Below, in pieces: positions 7,689 to 16,062 of a stretch of DNA of 64,000 nt. Both the position numbers and the translations under genes were made by a program. The notes beneath the pieces are model-generated. The model saw only the letters and a program-made list of their open reading frames with translations. It made no database searches and was not told where the DNA came from. This stretch comes from an uncultured Bacteroidota bacterium. Lineage in GTDB: Bacteria > Bacteroidota > Bacteroidia > B-17B0 > Aurantibacillaceae. The stretch lies in assembly GCA_903893815.1 (NCBI GenBank), contig CAITNS010000053.1:193826-257825 (forward strand). The letters run 5' to 3'. Each line of letters starts with the position of its first letter. Position 1 is the stretch's first letter.

Positions 7689-8702
7689 ATGAAACATAAA
7701 ACAGCCATATTACTTTTACAACTAGGAACGCCCGATAGTCCTAAAAAATCGGATGTACGAAAATACTTAACTCAGTTTTTAAATGACGCTCGTGTTATTG
7801 ATATTCCGTGGTTATTGAGAAAAATATTGGTAAACGGCATTATTGTTCCTTTTAGATCAGGTAATTCATCTAAATTATACAAAGCAATTTGGGACGAAAA
7901 AACTGGTTCACCATTATTAAAACACACACTTGATTTACAGCACAAATTGCAAGCTGCTGTTGGAGATGATATTAAAGTTGAAATGGCTATGCGTTATAAA
8001 AACCCAAGTATGGAAAGTGTTTTGGCTCGTATGAAAAAAGAAGGTTATCACAAAATCATTGTGTTTCCTTTATTTCCTCAATATGCTTCAAGTAGCACAG
8101 GCAGTGCTTTACAAGAGTTTATGCGCATCGTGAGCAAATGGTGGGTAATACCTGAAATAAAAATGATTAGTCAGTACTATGATAATGACGATTACATTAA
8201 TTGCATCGTCAATAGAGCTAAGCAACATGATATGAGTAAATATGATCATATTATTTTTAGTTACCATGGTTTACCCGAAAGACAAGTAGATAAAGTGTAT
8301 GAAGATGGTTATTTATGCAAAGATCATCACTGCGAAACAGAATTGTCAAATGAAAATTACTATTGCTACAAAGCTGGATGCTATCAAACAACAAAGGCTT
8401 TAGTTGAAAAATTAAATATACCAGAAGGGAAATACACCTTGAGTTTTCAAAGTAGATTAGATAATAAGTGGTTAACGCCTTTTAGTGATAAAGTGGTTGA
8501 AGAATTGGCGAAAAAAGGGGCGAAAAATTTATTAGTATTTTCTCCTGCATTTACGGCAGATTGCTTAGAAACCATTTATGAAATTGGAACAGAATACCAA
8601 GAAATTTTTCATGAACATGGCGGCGAAAAAATACAATTGGTTGAAAGCTTAAATAGTGGTAATGATTGGGTGGAAACCATCAAGAAGATTACTATCGGAT
8701 AA
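7689..8702 (+). CDS. hemH: Ferrochelatase
   Basis: Inserts Fe2+ into protoporphyrin IX, the last step of protohaem synthesis; 337 aa. I placed the start at ATG 7689, because MKHKTAILLLQLGTPDSP matches the family's N-terminus (LLxNLGTP), while the upstream codons come from the intergenic repeat. The conserved metal/porphyrin His is in FSYHGLPERQ and the catalytic Glu region is SPAFTADCLETIYEI. The segment between, about 205-245, holds several Cys residues (LCKDHHCE, YYCYKAGCYQ). That is more than usual, but not obviously an iron-sulfur site. It converges with the T9SS cargo gene, their ends overlapping by 11 bases. Haem feeds the oxidase genes at the right end of the window. Confidence 0.95.
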   Translation: MKHKTAILLLQLGTPDSPKKSDVRKYLTQFLNDARVIDIPWLLRKILVNGIIVPFRSGNSSKLYKAIWDEKTGSPLLKHTLDLQHKLQAAVGDDIKVEMAMRYKNPSMESVLARMKKEGYHKIIVFPLFPQYASSSTGSALQEFMRIVSKWWVIPEIKMISQYYDNDDYINCIVNRAKQHDMSKYDHIIFSYHGLPERQVDKVYEDGYLCKDHHCETELSNENYYCYKAGCYQTTKALVEKLNIPEGKYTLSFQSRLDNKWLTPFSDKVVEELAKKGAKNLLVFSPAFTADCLETIYEIGTEYQEIFHEHGGEKIQLVESLNSGNDWVETIKKITIG

Positions 8703-10305
8703 AATCTGATACCACTATCTTTTTACTAATCAGTTTTTCATTTGCATTATATACCGATACGTAATAAATAGCGTTCGATACATTACTTAAATCAACTCTA
8801 ATATTATTATATCCTTTAATAGCTAGTATATTTTTAGTTTCTATCAATTGTCCTAAAGAATTGTGAATCTGTAATTCTAATGTTTGATCCATTTTAGAAT
8901 TTAAAATGACTCCTACTTCATTTGTGCCATCATTGGCAATTAAAATAGCACCGCTCAGATCATCACATGAAGCAATGGAAATAACGTTAGATATGCTTTT
9001 CATTCCATGATCATCAGTTGTTGTTAATCTAAAATAAGTAACATCAGAAACAGAACTAGTAATAAATTTATAGCAATGTTTATTACTAGTTGTTCCATTT
9101 CCAAAAACTTGACCAACAGAAACAAAGTTAGTTCCATCTACTGATTGCTCAACTGTAAAATAGCTGTTATTTTTTTCGGAGGCCGTACACCATTCTACAA
9201 CTATTTCATTATTAACGCATGTTGCTTTAAAGTCAATTAATTCAACAGGCAATGGAGCTAATACTAAAGATAAGATCCAAGGACAAAACGTGTTTAAGTT
9301 ATTAGCTACAACGTTACCAACTCCAGTAGTTACAGAAGCAGCGCTTCCGATTGTTGAATTGTTTGGAGTCCATTGAGAACCATTCCAATATTGAGCACCA
9401 ATTAATGCACCGGCAAAATATAATGGATCGTTTAGTGTGTTTTCAGAACCTCTATAACTAAAGGTTGCATCTGCTGTAACAGGATGACTATTTGTAATAT
9501 CCCACCATCTGTCAATTACCGAAGGTATTGTGCCATCTGGAGAAACAGGAGGATTTGGAGAATACATATTACTAACAGCAGCCACGTTACTAGCACCTGC
9601 CCAAGGTAAATTATCCGCTGCTGCTGTAGCACGAGTAGAAACATCTACATATGCTGCTGTATTAGTCATTGGTGTAACGATATTAAAAGTAAATGGGATA
9701 TAAGAACCTGCTACGCCAAAAGGATAAACTTTAGAGCCACCAACCGTGCGATGATACCACCTAATAATACTGGGATTTACAGCAGTATTAGTTTCGCTAA
9801 TAACATAACCGCTTGAACGTGTGATAGCGCCAACAGCACTGTTAGTAACATCCATTCTATTTCCATTCAAATCTAAGGTAGAAGAACCAACCGATAAAAT
9901 GCCAGTAAAAGTAGCTTGACCACCTACAGTTGTTGAATTAACGGCTAAAGTTTTAATACCATTACCAGTTAACGACAAATTGTAAAAAGTAGTAGGTGCT
10001 GAACCACCAATTGTTTGGGCATTACCAGCTAAAACAACTCCTCCGCCATCAGGTGTAGCAAAACCATTATTGCTCGAATTATTTGTCCAATTTTTTAATA
10101 AAGTAATAGTAGAAGTAGAACTTGCAGTGATTGAGCCAGTGCCTGTTGTAAAATAATTCCCATTAGCAACATCATCAATATACATTTGTGCATTACCAGA
10201 AAGAACAATGTTTGCTCCATTGTTATATAAACCTTGTGAAAAAAGGCTCACAAAGCATAAACTTAAAAATATTGTAACTACTATATGTCTTAAACTAATA
10301 ATCAT
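8692..10305 (-). CDS. Large secreted surface protein with T9SS type A sorting domain
   Basis: Exported protein of 537 aa. The signal peptide is at residues 1-24 (VTIFLSLCFVSLFSQ). The next ~310 residues are rich in Gly, Ser, Thr and Asn, as in beta-rich surface proteins. A linker, LAPLPVELIDFKATCVNNE, opens the domain common in T9SS cargo (VEWCTASEKNNSYFTVEQS). The C-terminal ~85 residues form the sorting domain, with IHNSLGQLIETKNI and NAIYYVSVYN ahead of a basic KLISKKIVV tail. Secretion across the outer membrane by T9SS is inferred from this tail. The function of the N-terminal part is unknown. It lies downstream of the gene remnant at 10320-10628. Confidence 0.85.
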   Translation of the reverse strand: MIISLRHIVVTIFLSLCFVSLFSQGLYNNGANIVLSGNAQMYIDDVANGNYFTTGTGSITASSTSTITLLKNWTNNSSNNGFATPDGGGVVLAGNAQTIGGSAPTTFYNLSLTGNGIKTLAVNSTTVGGQATFTGILSVGSSTLDLNGNRMDVTNSAVGAITRSSGYVISETNTAVNPSIIRWYHRTVGGSKVYPFGVAGSYIPFTFNIVTPMTNTAAYVDVSTRATAAADNLPWAGASNVAAVSNMYSPNPPVSPDGTIPSVIDRWWDITNSHPVTADATFSYRGSENTLNDPLYFAGALIGAQYWNGSQWTPNNSTIGSAASVTTGVGNVVANNLNTFCPWILSLVLAPLPVELIDFKATCVNNEIVVEWCTASEKNNSYFTVEQSVDGTNFVSVGQVFGNGTTSNKHCYKFITSSVSDVTYFRLTTTDDHGMKSISNVISIASCDDLSGAILIANDGTNEVGVILNSKMDQTLELQIHNSLGQLIETKNILAIKGYNNIRVDLSNVSNAIYYVSVYNANEKLISKKIVVSDFIR

Positions 10306-10319
10306 TATTTATACTCAAT

Positions 10320-10628
10320 TTATTTTTCTTCAATAGCTTTCTTCGTTGGCCTCAACAGTTTTTCATTCTCTTTTCCTTGAGCTTCTTTTAACGCCCTCCT
10401 ACCAGTTAATTCTTCATCTACTGCGTCATGTCTTACATTTTGCCCATCATACCAAATTGGAGTTCCAGTTGTTTCAGTATCATAATCATTATGCATCACT
10501 CCATTCATATTGGTTTCGTATTGTTTATTTAAAATATCTGGCTCAGTAAATTGCGTGGCATTTTTCAAAGTTCCAGAAATAATAAAGCTAACAGATACAT
10601 TATGCGAGCCATTATTGATTTCTTTGAT
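10320..10628 (-). pseudogene. 3' fragment related to the surface-protein gene upstream (10648-12132)
   Basis: This stretch reads open for 102 codons from just after an in-frame TGA (10631-10629) to a stop at 10320, with no ATG at its head; only a TTG at 10568 could start it. Its first residues, IKEINNGSHNVSVSFIISG, align with VKELQGGNSNISFTYFVSA near the end of the gene directly upstream, which stops 17 bases earlier. The rest (NGVMHNDYDTETTGTPIWYDG and a Lys/Glu-rich end) has no obvious match. I read it as the 3' remnant of a diverged tandem duplicate whose 5' part was deleted. A short expressed protein of 82 aa from the TTG cannot be excluded. Confidence 0.55.
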
Positions 10629-10647
10629 TCATTTTTCGAAAAAACAC

Positions 10648-12132
10648 TTACTTTTTTAATTCTTTACCAACATCTTTTTTGTCAGTATTTTTTACCTCGG
10701 CTTTTGCCGGAGCTTCTCCAAATCTAGCATCCGCATTTTTTGATCCTTTAAAGCCATTCTCATCTTCACCATCTGCTCTGTTTGCAGAAACAAAATAAGT
10801 AAACGAAATATTTGAATTTCCACCTTGCAGTTCCTTTACATCAAACCCAGTTGCAGAATGATTTGTAACAAATACGCCATTGCAATCTCCTTCTAATTGA
10901 ACAATCACCCTTAAAGGATGTTTATCATTAACAGTAATATTTTTCGCGAAATCTTTATCTAATTCAATATGCACAAATCCATTTAACAGTTTACCTTTTC
11001 CAAAATCTTGGAACAAAATTTCTGGGGCTTCGGGGCAATACATGTTTACAATTTCTCCTTTCGTATTTTTTACAATGGTTGAAACAGCTCCTGGTCCATT
11101 AATTTTATAGTCAATACCTCCAATTCTTCCTCCAACGTAAGCGTAACCATTTGCATTACCGTTAGTAAAATACCCACCCCAATTATTATTACCTGCATTA
11201 TTTGCAAAAGCAGCAATACCGATACTTGTGCCTGAAAAAGCTCCACCAGAACCAATTCCTAATGCAGGATATGATGCAACTCCTTGCCCAGAAGCACGAA
11301 TGCCTGTGCCAGTAGCACTTGTTACATTACATACCACCCCAGTTGCAGCGCCAGAAAAGGAACCACCTGATCCAGTTGGTAAATAGGAAGCAACTGCATT
11401 TTGGCCTGATGCCAAAATACCAGTACCTGTTGTGTTTATATTTGTTGCCAATATTCCAAATCCAGCGCTTTGCCCAGTATATCCATAAACTCCACAACCT
11501 GTCCCTGTTCCATTAGCTGCTGTATTTCGTCCAATTATAGCCGCTGTGTTACTAGCGCCACTATTTTCAAATCTTCCAGTATAACTAATTGCAGATGTAA
11601 CTACATGTAAAGGATATAATGGAGCTGATATTCCAATACCTGTAAAGCCAGTAGTCTGTTTCACCCTCATTCGTTCAATATTATTTGTCCCAAAAACTAT
11701 ATCATTTGCATCCGTGGTTCCCAAAAAATGTTCAGAGGATCCAATAGTTGATGTTCCGTATGTTGCTGGTGCTGCGGGAGTTGTATTGCTGGTATTTCCA
11801 TTTAAATACCAAGGAGTTCCTGGCGTAATATTATCAATTAAATTAGCCCATTGCGCTCCTGTCCAATAATAATAGCCAGTACCATTACCACCAGTTGGTG
11901 CAGCTGTTGAGTAAACTAATAACCCATTAACAGCAGTGCCAGTTAATGGCGCGTAAGTACCTACAGCCGTTAATGCAACTCTCGGAACTAACAAGCCCTT
12001 ATCTGTTGCTGCAATATCTAACATAGCACAGTTAGCTGGTGCTGCACCAGAACTATTGATTCCAACATTTTGAGCCAAAATTGTAATTGAACAATTACAA
12101 CAAATAAAAAGTAATACAAATATTTTTTTCAT
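10648..12132 (-). CDS. Secreted Gly/Ala/Thr-rich surface protein, tail-fibre-like
   Basis: Exported protein of 494 aa. ATG 12132 gives the signal peptide MKKIFVLLFICCNCSITILAQ; the alternative start at 12153 adds seven residues. Just after it comes NVGINSSGAAPANCAMLDI, then GLLVPRVALT, a motif set common in Bacteroidota secreted proteins. Residues about 190-345 hold repeats of GTGI(L/R)ASGQ with GSGG(S/A)FSG, suggesting a beta-helix or fibre. The C-terminal ~130 residues form a separate domain (LNGFVHIELDKDFAKNI, VKELQGGNSNISFTYFVSA), and the end is rich in Lys and Ala. No classical T9SS tail is seen. A 3' fragment of a relative follows at 10320-10628. Function unknown; adhesion is only a guess. 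Confidence 0.8.
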   Translation of the reverse strand: MKKIFVLLFICCNCSITILAQNVGINSSGAAPANCAMLDIAATDKGLLVPRVALTAVGTYAPLTGTAVNGLLVYSTAAPTGGNGTGYYYWTGAQWANLIDNITPGTPWYLNGNTSNTTPAAPATYGTSTIGSSEHFLGTTDANDIVFGTNNIERMRVKQTTGFTGIGISAPLYPLHVVTSAISYTGRFENSGASNTAAIIGRNTAANGTGTGCGVYGYTGQSAGFGILATNINTTGTGILASGQNAVASYLPTGSGGSFSGAATGVVCNVTSATGTGIRASGQGVASYPALGIGSGGAFSGTSIGIAAFANNAGNNNWGGYFTNGNANGYAYVGGRIGGIDYKINGPGAVSTIVKNTKGEIVNMYCPEAPEILFQDFGKGKLLNGFVHIELDKDFAKNITVNDKHPLRVIVQLEGDCNGVFVTNHSATGFDVKELQGGNSNISFTYFVSANRADGEDENGFKGSKNADARFGEAPAKAEVKNTDKKDVGKELKK

Positions 12133-12446
12133 GATAATAAAATGATAATTCATAATATTACAAAAAAATTACAAAAAAACGCCTAATTTTACTCACTTAT
12201 TATCAGAAATTTACTCAATAAAATGGAACTTTCGCCATTTTTTAATATTTTAATCATTTTAGATATAATTTTATAACCAAAAAAATAAAGGAAATCAGAC
12301 ACCATTAATATTTACAAAAACGTATAAAAAACATTAAATTCAACAGTTAAAAAATTATTCAAACAATAAATAAATATTTAAAAGAAAACAAATACGTTGT
12401 ATTATTTAAATGTAATGAAAATATAGTTGGCTTTAAAAATACTATT
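12133..12446. other. AT-rich 314-bp divergent intergenic region
   Basis: It separates the surface-protein gene (minus) from pabB (plus). It is extremely AT-rich with A and T runs. I found no TAnnTTTG box, hairpin terminator or RNA gene. From 12351 the frame is open into pabB and may be its true 5' part (see that entry). Confidence 0.5.
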
Positions 12447-13484
12447 TTGATTTCTAACAAGAATTTAGGAACTCATGCAACAGTAAATAAAAAACAGATT
12501 GTCTTTATAAATTATGATTACAAAAACGAGATAGAATCTTTTATAGATAAAAACAACAATCTCATTCAATTTGCGAAACAATTATTTATTGAAGTTGAAG
12601 AAGAAATTGATTTAGAAAATATCAATTTTGAAGAGATTGAATATTCGCCACAAAATATCAATATTAAAGCGACTGTAACTAAAGAAGAATATATTGCGAA
12701 AGTAGAGGCATTAAAAAAACATATACAACAGGGTGATATTTATGAAATAAATTACTGCATCACATTTGAAGCAAATGATGTAACGATTAATCCGCTAGCC
12801 ATATATCAAAAACTAAATGGCATTAGTAATGCACCTTATTCTGCCTTTGCAAAATTTGATTCAAAATATATTATTTCATCAAGTCCCGAATTATTTTTAA
12901 CCAAAAGAGGTAATACAATAATTACCAAGCCAATTAAAGGAACTGCCAAGCGTTCATCAAATAAGCAAGAAGATGATATAATCAAAAACGAATTGCAGTC
13001 AAATTTAAAAGAACGTACTGAAAACGTGATGATTGTAGATGTAGCTAGAAATGATTTATCAAGAATTGCAAAAAAAGGAACTGTTGTCGTAAATAAATTA
13101 TGTAATATCGAATCTTATCAGCAAGTGCATCAAATGGTAAGTACCGTAAGTTGTGAATTAAAAGAAAATATTTCGTTCAACGATATTATTCAAGCTACAT
13201 TCCCGATGGCTAGTATGACTGGTGCTCCAAAAATAAAAGCAATGCAGTTAATTGATGACTATGAACTTTATAATCGCGGACCATATTCAGGAACATTAGG
13301 TTATATCGATGCAAATGGAGACTTTGATTTAAGTGTTTTAATCAGAAGTATTTTTTACGACGAACAAAGACAATATTTAAGTTTTACTGTTGGAAGCGCC
13401 ATTACCGCCATGTGCAATGCAGAAGATGAATATGAAGAGTGTTTATTGAAAGCTAAAGCAATGATACAGGTTTTAAGTTCGTGA
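12447..13484 (+). CDS. pabB: Para-aminobenzoate synthase component I (start uncertain)
   Basis: Chorismate-using enzyme that makes aminodeoxychorismate for folate. The chorismate-binding domain is complete: GDIYEINYCITFEA, SSPELFL, KPIKGTAKR, VDVARNDLSRI, MASMTGAPKIKAMQLID and GPYSGTLGYID. The lone gene and PIKGTAKR fit PabB better than TrpE, but this is family inference. The TTG at 12447 gives 345 aa, shorter than usual. The frame is open from 12351 without ATG, GTG or TTG, and the codons there (KENKYVVLFKCNENIVGF) look like a PabB N-terminus. So the real start may be a rare codon such as ATT or ATA, or an ATG may have been lost. No glutaminase partner (pabA) is in the window. Confidence 0.88.
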   Translation: MISNKNLGTHATVNKKQIVFINYDYKNEIESFIDKNNNLIQFAKQLFIEVEEEIDLENINFEEIEYSPQNINIKATVTKEEYIAKVEALKKHIQQGDIYEINYCITFEANDVTINPLAIYQKLNGISNAPYSAFAKFDSKYIISSSPELFLTKRGNTIITKPIKGTAKRSSNKQEDDIIKNELQSNLKERTENVMIVDVARNDLSRIAKKGTVVVNKLCNIESYQQVHQMVSTVSCELKENISFNDIIQATFPMASMTGAPKIKAMQLIDDYELYNRGPYSGTLGYIDANGDFDLSVLIRSIFYDEQRQYLSFTVGSAITAMCNAEDEYEECLLKAKAMIQVLSS

Positions 13485-13493
13485 TTTCTTGTC

Positions 13494-13520
13494 CCGCAGA
13501 TTTCGCAAATTAACGCAGAT
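13494..13520. repeat. CGCAGAT-type intergenic repeat, single copy
   Basis: CCGCAGATTTCGCAAATTAACGCAGAT resembles the arms at 1273-1298 and 1338-1363. It lies in the gap between the convergent ends of pabB and the M1 aminopeptidase. Confidence 0.45.
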
Positions 13521-13553
13521 GGCTGTTGTATAAAATTAGATAGAATATAAGAA

Positions 13554-15968
13554 TTATTCTACAACAAATGTTTTGGCAGCTACTTTTTTACTCTTATCAA
13601 CCAAGTTCAAAATATATTGACCAGGAGCTAAATCCTCAATCGAAATAGTGTTTTCAGGATTAATAGTAGAAAGATGTTTTACTACTTTTCCTTGCATATC
13701 GTAAATATCTATACTTGAATTTGCAGTTAATTTATAATTTTCAATAGCCACGTTTAAAATGGTTGAACTTGGATTTGGATATAAATTCAATTCAACTACC
13801 TGACTTTGCTTATTTTTTAAGCTAGTCAAAATATTACTATGTCCATTTGCAAAAACATATTCGCCAAATTTTAAAGTATCCACTGTAAAGTTTCCAACTT
13901 TAGCACCAAAGGTCATTTTTGTATAATGACTTACTTCTTTCCAATCGTCACCGGCATTTTTTCTATACAATAAAATAAGACTATCTGAATTCACAATAAT
14001 TAAACTAGTGTCTAAATAACTATTACCCGACTTAACTTTACCACCATCAAAATTAAACCGAAGCTTAGCAACAAATCCATTCGATAAAATGCCATCCACT
14101 TTCCAATAATGCTGTGAGTTTAACCTAAAATTATAAACATTGTTTTGAATTGGATCGGGTGCAGCAATATTATGTTCTATTCTCACAAACGAAGAATCTG
14201 CTCCTTTATTTGACACCATCACTAAAGCTCTTCCTAAAGCATAATTTATGTTTGTATTGGTTTTAATAATTTTATATTCTGATGAAATAGCATCGCTAAT
14301 TTTTGAGTCCACATTCATTCCAGCATAAACTGGCAAAACGTTAGTTTGAACTGTAAAAGATTGCGAAGCTCCCGACATGGTAATTGTTTTTATTTCTTTA
14401 TTCCATGCCGTATTCATAAAACTTACTTCTAATGGCACATTTGAATACAGATTTGGAGCACCAAATAACTTCTGTTTAACAATTACCACAGATGTATAAG
14501 GCGCCACTGAACCCGTTGTTGTTATTGAATCAATAGAAAAATGAGGCCATCCAGCATTCATAACCCAATTGTCAAAAAAATCATGAAGATTTAATCCAGA
14601 AGATGTTTCTAGTAAATCTCTAAATTCAAGACTATTCATATTTTTATAAGCTTTTTGTTGCATTACATATTTTAAGCCTGCAAAAAATGCCGCGTCTCCC
14701 ATATAACTTCTTAAGGTATGTGCCACGTCTGAACCCTTTTTATAAACATGATCTCCGTATGTATATTGATGAGGAACTCCTGAAATAGCTCTAAATCCAT
14801 TTTCTCTTAAATGAATATATTTTACAATATCGTCGTGTATGCTTTTTACTTCAGCAATATATTTTCCGTAATTATATGTCCACTCTAAAAATAAGCGTTC
14901 GCTGTAACTAGCCATACCTTCATTTAACCACATGTCTTCTTGCGTTTCGCAGGTCATTAAATCGCCCCACCAATGATGCGATAATTCGTGCGCCATTAAT
15001 TGAGATTCATAAGCAATACCAGTAGCAGCTTGAGGATATGCAATATTCGTAGCATGTTCCATAGCACCGCTATTAAATGGCACTAGGCAATAGCCTACTC
15101 TATTCCAAACATACGGACCATAATAATTTTCGAAACCTAAAACTGCATTTGGTAAGTGTACAAATCCATTTTTAATAGCTGTTGTATCAGTAGGTCTTGC
15201 AGCTAAAACAACAGGTAAGTTACCATTAGCGGCAGCAATGTTCCAATTAACTTGTGTATAATCAGCTACAGCTACTGAAGCTAAATAGGTAGGAATTTCT
15301 TTATCTAAAATCCATTTACGAGTATGAACTCCTCCATTTGTGATATCCGAAATTAAAGCTCCATTACAAAACGATGTTTTAGCTAAAATAGTTGTAATAT
15401 TAAATTCATACTTAGATTTCTCTACAAAATTATCAAAGCAAGGGAACCAAACTCTGCCATAATTATGCGGATTGGCGCCAAAACCAACACCCAAATTATA
15501 GGCATAATTTCCAATAAACGAAAAACCACCCCAACCTGCTGGGTCGCCTTGCGGAGCACCATGGTAATACACAATTAAATTATTTGTATCAGTTGTATTT
15601 ACCGTTATTGGTAAATTCACTCTTAATAATGTATCATTATACGTATACGTTAATTGTATTGAATTTTGAGTAATGCTATCAATAGTCATTTTCAGTAAAT
15701 CGAGGCTGATTTTTGTTTGTCCGTTTAATTTGGGTGCATAACGCACTATGGTGTTCCCTTTAATTTTTTGATTAGCAAAATCCGTAATATCTAGGTTAAC
15801 CGTATATTTTATAATGTCAAAGGTGTCGCTCCTTAAGTTTTCGGGCGAATAGTAAATTGAACTAGTAGTAGCTGACGATTTGTGTGATTGACAGTTTTTT
15901 ACCTGCGCAAAACAAGGCTCATTTAATATTAGGAATACAATAAAAAGCAAAGAATAAAACGATTTCAT
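13554..15968 (-). CDS. M1 family metallo-aminopeptidase, T9SS cargo
   Basis: Secreted zinc aminopeptidase of 804 aa. The signal peptide is at residues 1-21 (ending EPCFAQ). The N-terminal beta domain is at about 40-240. The catalytic domain has HELSHHWWGD followed by NEGMASYSE, giving the HExxH...E zinc site. The substrate-recognition motif reads GAMEH rather than the usual GAMEN. The C-terminal ~75 residues form a type A T9SS domain (LNLYPNPSSTILNVAIENY ... GQYILNLVD ... KKVAAKTFVVE), so it is probably placed on or released from the cell surface. It has no ERAP1-like helical domain, as in shorter bacterial M1 enzymes. It is divergent from the paralogue pair at 16063-19176. A role in peptide scavenging is inferred. 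Confidence 0.9.
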   Translation of the reverse strand: MKSFYSLLFIVFLILNEPCFAQVKNCQSHKSSATTSSIYYSPENLRSDTFDIIKYTVNLDITDFANQKIKGNTIVRYAPKLNGQTKISLDLLKMTIDSITQNSIQLTYTYNDTLLRVNLPITVNTTDTNNLIVYYHGAPQGDPAGWGGFSFIGNYAYNLGVGFGANPHNYGRVWFPCFDNFVEKSKYEFNITTILAKTSFCNGALISDITNGGVHTRKWILDKEIPTYLASVAVADYTQVNWNIAAANGNLPVVLAARPTDTTAIKNGFVHLPNAVLGFENYYGPYVWNRVGYCLVPFNSGAMEHATNIAYPQAATGIAYESQLMAHELSHHWWGDLMTCETQEDMWLNEGMASYSERLFLEWTYNYGKYIAEVKSIHDDIVKYIHLRENGFRAISGVPHQYTYGDHVYKKGSDVAHTLRSYMGDAAFFAGLKYVMQQKAYKNMNSLEFRDLLETSSGLNLHDFFDNWVMNAGWPHFSIDSITTTGSVAPYTSVVIVKQKLFGAPNLYSNVPLEVSFMNTAWNKEIKTITMSGASQSFTVQTNVLPVYAGMNVDSKISDAISSEYKIIKTNTNINYALGRALVMVSNKGADSSFVRIEHNIAAPDPIQNNVYNFRLNSQHYWKVDGILSNGFVAKLRFNFDGGKVKSGNSYLDTSLIIVNSDSLILLYRKNAGDDWKEVSHYTKMTFGAKVGNFTVDTLKFGEYVFANGHSNILTSLKNKQSQVVELNLYPNPSSTILNVAIENYKLTANSSIDIYDMQGKVVKHLSTINPENTISIEDLAPGQYILNLVDKSKKVAAKTFVVE

Positions 15969-16062
15969 TTCAACAAATTTTAAATAAAGTTAATTAATTT
16001 TAGTTAATTAGTGTAACCAATTAGGAGTTCCATAATTAATCTACTTAAATTGTATTGCTAAT

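Noticed and set aside
7520-7708. 62-codon minus-strand frame overlapping hemH start
   Set aside because: It lies on the CGCAAAG inverted repeat and the hemH start and has no protein-like composition; a shadow of the repeat.
8320-8400. Iron-sulfur site in the ferrochelatase Cys cluster
   Set aside because: Several Cys occur, but not in the spacing known from 2Fe-2S ferrochelatases, whose ligands are mostly at the C-terminus.
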